DNA of 64,000 nt from Falsiroseomonas sp051433165 (GTDB taxonomy: Bacteria; Pseudomonadota; Alphaproteobacteria; Acetobacterales; Acetobacteraceae): contig NZ_JBHMFS010000003.1 in assembly GCF_051433165.1 (NCBI RefSeq), positions 1 through 64,000 on the forward strand, written 5' to 3'. The notes beneath the pieces are model-generated. The model worked only from the letters and a program-made list of their open reading frames with translations. It was not told where the DNA came from and did no database searches. Positions 60,052-64,000 of the stretch are shown in pieces; position 1 is the first letter of the stretch, and the number at the start of each line of letters is the position of its first letter. The position numbers and the translations under genes are program-made.

Positions 60052-61911
60052 GTGTTTGATGCAGTTCAGCTTGAAGGCCACGGCCAAGTTCAGATCGATC
60101 GGTCCCGCGACGCGCTGCTGACCGATTTCGGCAAGGCGACGCTGGATGACCGCTACCTGCTGCCCGGCGAATCCTACCAGGACCTGTTTGCCCGCGTCGC
60201 CTCCGCCTATGGCGACGATGCGGCGCATGCCCAGCGGATCTACGACTACATCTCCCGGCTCTGGTTCATGCCGGCCACCCCGGTGCTGTCTAATGGCGGC
60301 ACGACGCGCGGGCTGCCGATCTCCTGCTTCCTGAACGAAGCCTCCGACAGCCTCGATGGCATCGTCGGGCTGTGGAACGAGAATGTCTGGCTGGCGGCGA
60401 AGGGCGGGGGAATCGGGTCCTACTGGGGCAATCTGCGCGGGATCGGCGAGAAGGTCGGCCGCAACGGCAAGACCTCCGGCGTCATCCCCTTCATCCGGGT
60501 GATGGACAGCCTGACGCTGGCGATCAGCCAGGGTTCGCTGCGCCGCGGCTCGGCGGCCTGCTACCTGCCGGTGAACCATCCGGAGATCGAGGAGTTCCTC
60601 GAAATGCGCCGCCCGACCGGTGGCGACCCGAATCGCAAGGCGCTGAACCTGCATCACGGCGTGCTGCTGTCCGATGCCTTTATGCGCGCGGTGGAAGCGG
60701 ATGAGGAATGGGCGCTGGTCTCGCCCAAGGACGGCGCGCTGATGCGGAAGGTCTCCGCGCGCTCCATCTGGATTCGAATCCTGACGGCGCGGATCGAGAC
60801 CGGCGAGCCCTACATCATCTACTCCGACCACGTGAACCGCGCGCGGCCGGAACACCACAAGCTCTCGGGCCTTGAGGTGAAGACCTCGAACCTGTGCAGC
60901 GAGATTACCCTACCGACCGGCATCGACCAGCATGGCCAGGAACGCACCGCGGTGTGCTGCCTGTCCTCGCTGAACTGCGAGACCTGGTTCGAGTGGAAGG
61001 ATCATCCGCGGTTCATCCCGGATGTGATGCGGTTCCTGGACAACGTGCTGCAGTCCTTTATCGACTCGGCACCGGATTCCATGGCGCGGGCGCGCTATTC
61101 TGCGATGCGGGAGCGGTCGGTGGGCCTCGGCGTGATGGGCTTCCACAGCTTCCTGCAGGCGCTGAACGTGCCCTTCGAAAGCGCCATCGCGAAGGTCTGG
61201 AACAAGCGGATGTTCAAGCACATCCGCGAACAGGCCGACCTGTCCAGCCGCATGCTGGCGGAAGAACGCGGACCCTGCCCGGATGCCGCAGAATACGGCT
61301 TCATGGAGCGCTTCTCGAACAAGATGGCGATCGCGCCGACGGCGAGCATCTCCATCATCTGCGGTGGCGCCTCGCCGGGCATCGAGCCGATTGCGGCCAA
61401 TGTGTACAACCACAAGACGCTGTCCGGATCCTACATCGTCCGCAATATCCACCTGAAGAAGGTGCTGGCGAAGCATGGCCGGGACGATGACGACACCTGG
61501 ACCAGCATCACCGTCACCAAGGGCAGCGTGCAGCACCTGGATTTCCTGACGGACCAGGAACGCGCCACCTTCAAGACGGCCTTTGAGCTGGACCAGCGCT
61601 GGGTGATCGAACACGCGGCGGATCGCACGCCGTTCATCTGCCAGTCGCAGTCGGTAAACGTTTTCTTGCCGGCGGACGTCCACAAGCGGGATCTTCACCA
61701 GATTCACATGACCGCGTGGAAAAAGGGCCTGAAGTCGCTTTATTACTGCCGCAGCCTGTCCATCCAGCGCGCCGATACCATCTCTGCCAAGGTGGTAGGC
61801 CAGTCCGACGTGATGACGCTGCACAAGGACGAGGAAGTCCGGAAGCTGGTGGCCGCCGCACCGCCATCCGAGAACGAAAATGACTACGAGGAATGCCTCG
61901 CGTGTCAGTGA
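60052..61911 (+). CDS. nrdA: Ribonucleoside-diphosphate reductase, alpha subunit (class Ia)
   Basis: Catalytic subunit that reduces ribonucleotides to deoxyribonucleotides. From GTG 60052 (GGGGG 7 nt upstream) it has 619 residues. That is the normal size for the NrdA type of Acetobacteraceae and related alphaproteobacteria, which lacks the N-terminal ATP cone. Seen: FMPATPVLSNGGT, SCFLNEASDSLDGI, NLCSEITLPTG with the active-site N-x-C-x-E pattern, CCLSSLN, and the C-terminal thiol pair ECLACQ. The frame is open further upstream but without similarity to NrdA. First gene of nrdA-orf-nrdB. Confidence 0.95.
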   Translation: MFDAVQLEGHGQVQIDRSRDALLTDFGKATLDDRYLLPGESYQDLFARVASAYGDDAAHAQRIYDYISRLWFMPATPVLSNGGTTRGLPISCFLNEASDSLDGIVGLWNENVWLAAKGGGIGSYWGNLRGIGEKVGRNGKTSGVIPFIRVMDSLTLAISQGSLRRGSAACYLPVNHPEIEEFLEMRRPTGGDPNRKALNLHHGVLLSDAFMRAVEADEEWALVSPKDGALMRKVSARSIWIRILTARIETGEPYIIYSDHVNRARPEHHKLSGLEVKTSNLCSEITLPTGIDQHGQERTAVCCLSSLNCETWFEWKDHPRFIPDVMRFLDNVLQSFIDSAPDSMARARYSAMRERSVGLGVMGFHSFLQALNVPFESAIAKVWNKRMFKHIREQADLSSRMLAEERGPCPDAAEYGFMERFSNKMAIAPTASISIICGGASPGIEPIAANVYNHKTLSGSYIVRNIHLKKVLAKHGRDDDDTWTSITVTKGSVQHLDFLTDQERATFKTAFELDQRWVIEHAADRTPFICQSQSVNVFLPADVHKRDLHQIHMTAWKKGLKSLYYCRSLSIQRADTISAKVVGQSDVMTLHKDEEVRKLVAAAPPSENENDYEECLACQ

Positions 61912-62111
61912 GAAACCCGCAACACCCCGATCCCGCGCGCGTCGCTGCGCTCAAGGCGGCGCTGGAGCGTGATCTGGACCGCATGCTGGAATGGCGTGGC
62001 CCGGTGACGGAAGTCCGTCGCCTGGTGGCGGAGCTTGACCATCTCGATGCCCAGTTCCAGCGGGCCACCGCGCGCGCCGCCGGACCGGCGCGCGACCACA
62101 TGGCCAATTGA
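61893..62111 (+). CDS. Small helical protein encoded between nrdA and nrdB
   Basis: A protein of up to 72 residues, highly charged and probably helical: ARVAALKAALERDLDRMLEW, then VTEVRRLVAELDHLDAQF. ATG 61893 lies inside nrdA. GTG 61908 overlaps the nrdA stop as GTGA and may be the true start, giving 67 residues. The stop is 23 nt before nrdB. Position and coupling suggest a role with ribonucleotide reductase, but no family was recognised. It could also be a translational bridge between the two subunit genes. Confidence 0.7.
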   Translation: MPRVSVRNPQHPDPARVAALKAALERDLDRMLEWRGPVTEVRRLVAELDHLDAQFQRATARAAGPARDHMAN

Positions 62112-62134
62112 ACAATTTTACGGCGAGACACTTC

Positions 62135-63190
62135 ATGCCCGATGACGCGATCCCCCGCGCAGAACTTCCCACCCGCTTCGACCTGCTGACGGCGAACCCG
62201 GTCTACAAGCCGTTTCGCTACCCCTGGGCCTATGAGGCCTGGCTGCAGCAGCAGCGCATCCATTGGCTGCCGGAGGAAGTGCCGCTCGCCGATGATGTGA
62301 AGGACTGGCAGAAGAACCTGACGCCGGGTGAGAAGAACCTGCTGACGCAGATCTTCCGCTTTTTCACCCAGGCGGATGTCGAAGTGAACAACTGCTACAT
62401 GAAGCAGTATTCACAGGTCTTCAAGCCGACCGAAGTGCTGATGATGATGTCGGCGTTCTCGAACACCGAGACAATCCACATCGCCGCCTACAGCCATCTT
62501 CTCGATACCATCGGCATGCCGGAAACCGAGTACACGGCCTTCCTCAAATACAAGGAGATGAAGGACAAGTACGACTACATGCACAACTTCTCGGTCGACA
62601 ACAAGACCGAGATCGCGAAGACGCTCGCCGCCTTCGGCGCCTTCACGGAGGGCCTGCAGCTATTCGCCTCCTTCGCCATCCTCATGAACTTCCCGCGCTT
62701 CAACAAGATGAAGGGCATGGGGCAGATCGTGTCCTGGTCGGTGCGCGATGAGACGCTGCACTGCCTGTCCGTGATCCGCCTGTTCCGCACCTTCGTGCAG
62801 GAAAATCCGGAGATCTGGACGGAGGAACTGAAGCGCGACCTGTACACGATCTGCTCCACCATCGTGGAGCATGAGGACGCCTTCATCGACCTCGCCTTCG
62901 AACTGGGCGGCGTGGAAGGCCTCGATGCGGCGCAGACCAAGCAGTACATCCGCTACATCGCGGATCGCCGACTGCAGCAGCTTGGCCTCGAATGCCTCTA
63001 CAACATCGAGAAGAACCCGCTGCCCTGGCTCGATGAAATGCTGAACGCAATCGAGCACACCAACTTCTTCGAGAACCGGGCCACCGAATATTCCCGCGCC
63101 AGCACCGCCGGGTCCTGGGAAGAGGCCTTTGGCGACCAGACCTTTACTTCGGCGCAGCCGGAAGGGGAGATCGCCCTCCCGGCACGGTGA
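62135..63190 (+). CDS. nrdB: Ribonucleoside-diphosphate reductase, beta subunit (class Ia)
   Basis: A 351-residue radical-generating subunit with a di-iron site. Ligands and radical: an acidic pair at Asp81/Glu83 in TQADVEV, Glu112 and His115 in TETIHIAAY, and Tyr119 four residues after the His, matching the tyrosyl radical position. Glu in FTEGLQLFASF and Glu/His in RDETLH complete the set. The intact Tyr argues for a normal class Ia/Ib enzyme rather than the Tyr-less class Ic type. ATG 62135 follows GGCGAG; TTG 62108 is a less likely alternative. Confidence 0.97.
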   Translation: MPDDAIPRAELPTRFDLLTANPVYKPFRYPWAYEAWLQQQRIHWLPEEVPLADDVKDWQKNLTPGEKNLLTQIFRFFTQADVEVNNCYMKQYSQVFKPTEVLMMMSAFSNTETIHIAAYSHLLDTIGMPETEYTAFLKYKEMKDKYDYMHNFSVDNKTEIAKTLAAFGAFTEGLQLFASFAILMNFPRFNKMKGMGQIVSWSVRDETLHCLSVIRLFRTFVQENPEIWTEELKRDLYTICSTIVEHEDAFIDLAFELGGVEGLDAAQTKQYIRYIADRRLQQLGLECLYNIEKNPLPWLDEMLNAIEHTNFFENRATEYSRASTAGSWEEAFGDQTFTSAQPEGEIALPAR

Positions 63191-63250
63191 TGCGCCGCGG
63201 CGTGGCTTCCGTTATGGACGCCGCGCCGCGCCCCGCCTATCTCACCCTCC

Positions 63251-63925
63251 ATGTTGATAGCAATTCGCGTTTTCGCCCTGATGCTGATCCTGCTGCTCGG
63301 TGGGATTTGGACAGCCGCTTGGCTCGGCCGCGCGCCGGGTGAGGGGGTGGCGGATGCCTTCCTGCGCCGGATCGGCAGCTTCGTGGGCGCCGACATGCCG
63401 GCACCCTCCGCCGGTGGGGTGCAACTGCCGCAGGGCCTGGCGCTGGGCGGGCCGTTCAGCCTGGTGGACCAGACCGGCCGCGCGGTGACGGAGGCGGATT
63501 TTGCCGGCCGCAACCTGCTGGTCTATTTCGGCTTCACCTACTGCCCGGATGTCTGCCCGACCGAACTCGGCACCATCGCCGCCGCGATCGATGAGCTGGG
63601 CGAGCAGGGGGAGCAGGTGACCCCGATGCTCATCACCATCGACCCGGAACGTGATACGCCGGAGGCACTGGCCGACTATGTCTCCCGCTTCCATCCGCGT
63701 ATGGTCGGGCTGACCGGTACTCCGGCGCAGATTGCCGCCGCCGCCCGTGCCTACCGCGTCTTCTATGCGAAGGTGGAGCGGCCGGAGATGTCGGCCTACC
63801 TGATGGACCACTCCTCCTTCATCTATTTGGTCGGGCCGGACGGCAAGGTGAGAACGCTGTTCCGCCCGGAATCGACACCAGAGGCGATTGCCCAGTCCGT
63901 ACGGGCTTATTTGCGCGGCATCTGA
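63251..63925 (+). CDS. SCO family protein (copper chaperone for cytochrome c oxidase)
   Basis: A 224-residue thioredoxin-fold protein anchored by one N-terminal membrane segment (about residues 5-25). The copper ligands are Cys98 and Cys102 in TYCPDVCPTE, and His187 in MDHSSFIYLVGPDG. SCO proteins deliver copper to the CuA site of cytochrome oxidase in the periplasm and may act in redox sensing. It starts 60 nt after nrdB on the same strand. Confidence 0.95.
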   Translation: MLIAIRVFALMLILLLGGIWTAAWLGRAPGEGVADAFLRRIGSFVGADMPAPSAGGVQLPQGLALGGPFSLVDQTGRAVTEADFAGRNLLVYFGFTYCPDVCPTELGTIAAAIDELGEQGEQVTPMLITIDPERDTPEALADYVSRFHPRMVGLTGTPAQIAAAARAYRVFYAKVERPEMSAYLMDHSSFIYLVGPDGKVRTLFRPESTPEAIAQSVRAYLRGI

Positions 63926-63935
63926 ACGTCTTCTT

Positions 63936-63961
63936 GGAGCCTTCCCAAAGCGGAGGGTTCC
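63936..63961 (+). terminator. Possible hairpin after the SCO gene
   Basis: GGAGCCTTCC (63936-63945) can pair with GGAGGGTTCC (63952-63961) over ten positions if two G-U pairs are allowed, with a six-base loop. It lies 11 nt after the SCO stop. No U-tract follows, so this is a weak terminator candidate. Confidence 0.35.
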
Positions 63962-64000
63962 GGGCCACCTTAACACTGGCTATTGTCCTGTCGATGGCAC

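Overview
The window is about 64 kb of very GC-rich chromosome, densely packed with genes that often overlap by 1-4 nt (ATGA or TGATG). Gene content and gene style point to an alphaproteobacterium of the Acetobacteraceae (Rhodospirillales), most like Roseomonas and relatives. The signs are three orphan tripartite-tricarboxylate (TctC/Bug) binding proteins, an NrdA/NrdB type typical of that family, a minCDE locus, and the alphaproteobacterial gene order ppx - rlmE - guaB - rsmB - guaA. The taxonomic call is inference; no rRNA gene is present. No phage, transposase, integrase or CRISPR array was seen.

Layout. 1-9814: a full Mrp-type Na+/H+ antiporter operon (mrpABCDEFG), whose last gene is fused to a tandem universal-stress-protein-like region. 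It is followed on the same strand by a histidine kinase and a sigma-54-dependent response regulator, and preceded by a candidate sigma-54 promoter. 9857-16722: a four-gene operon (CocE/NonD hydrolase, GAF protein, TctC, gamma-glutamyltransferase-family enzyme) divergent from a LysR regulator and a GST. 16727-24601: a repetitive exported protein, a CorC-type protein, urate hydroxylase (puuD), hydroxyisourate hydrolase (uraH), a DUF2243 membrane protein, and a 3-hydroxyacyl-CoA dehydrogenase/SDR/VOC group. 24622-30244: LLM flavoenzyme, TctC, RidA, M20 amidohydrolase, formamidase-like hydrolase and D-2-hydroxyacid dehydrogenase; this set resembles the Rut pyrimidine-degradation pathway in logic. 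30302-36169: a hypothetical protein, a thioesterase, minCDE, a glycosyltransferase and a second LLM enzyme. 36161-39935: a tandem repeat array, a tiny upstream ORF, then acyl-CoA dehydrogenase-like / PIG-L deacetylase / NodS-like methyltransferase genes facing a GT2 glycosyltransferase.

39998-50674: GMC oxidoreductase + RidA, then housekeeping genes (guaA, GNAT, rsmB, guaB, rlmE, ppx) interrupted by a secreted beta-sandwich protein and an AT-richer orphan HTH gene. 50875-59669: tRNA-Gln(CTG), an HWE histidine kinase, an ArsC/Spx-like protein with a second tandem repeat at its stop codon, an ArgE/DapE-family enzyme, a nucleotidyltransferase-like protein, a Kef-type antiporter, a cupin, a third TctC and a small hypothetical gene. 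60052-63925: class Ia ribonucleotide reductase (nrdA - small orf - nrdB) behind a candidate NrdR box, then a SCO family copper chaperone.

The strongest leads for something undescribed are the deacetylase/N-methyltransferase/glycosyltransferase locus at 36344-39935, which has the logic of Nod-factor synthesis but not its gene set; the Rut-like catabolic cluster at 24622-30244; and the MrpG-stress-domain fusion linked to a two-component system.
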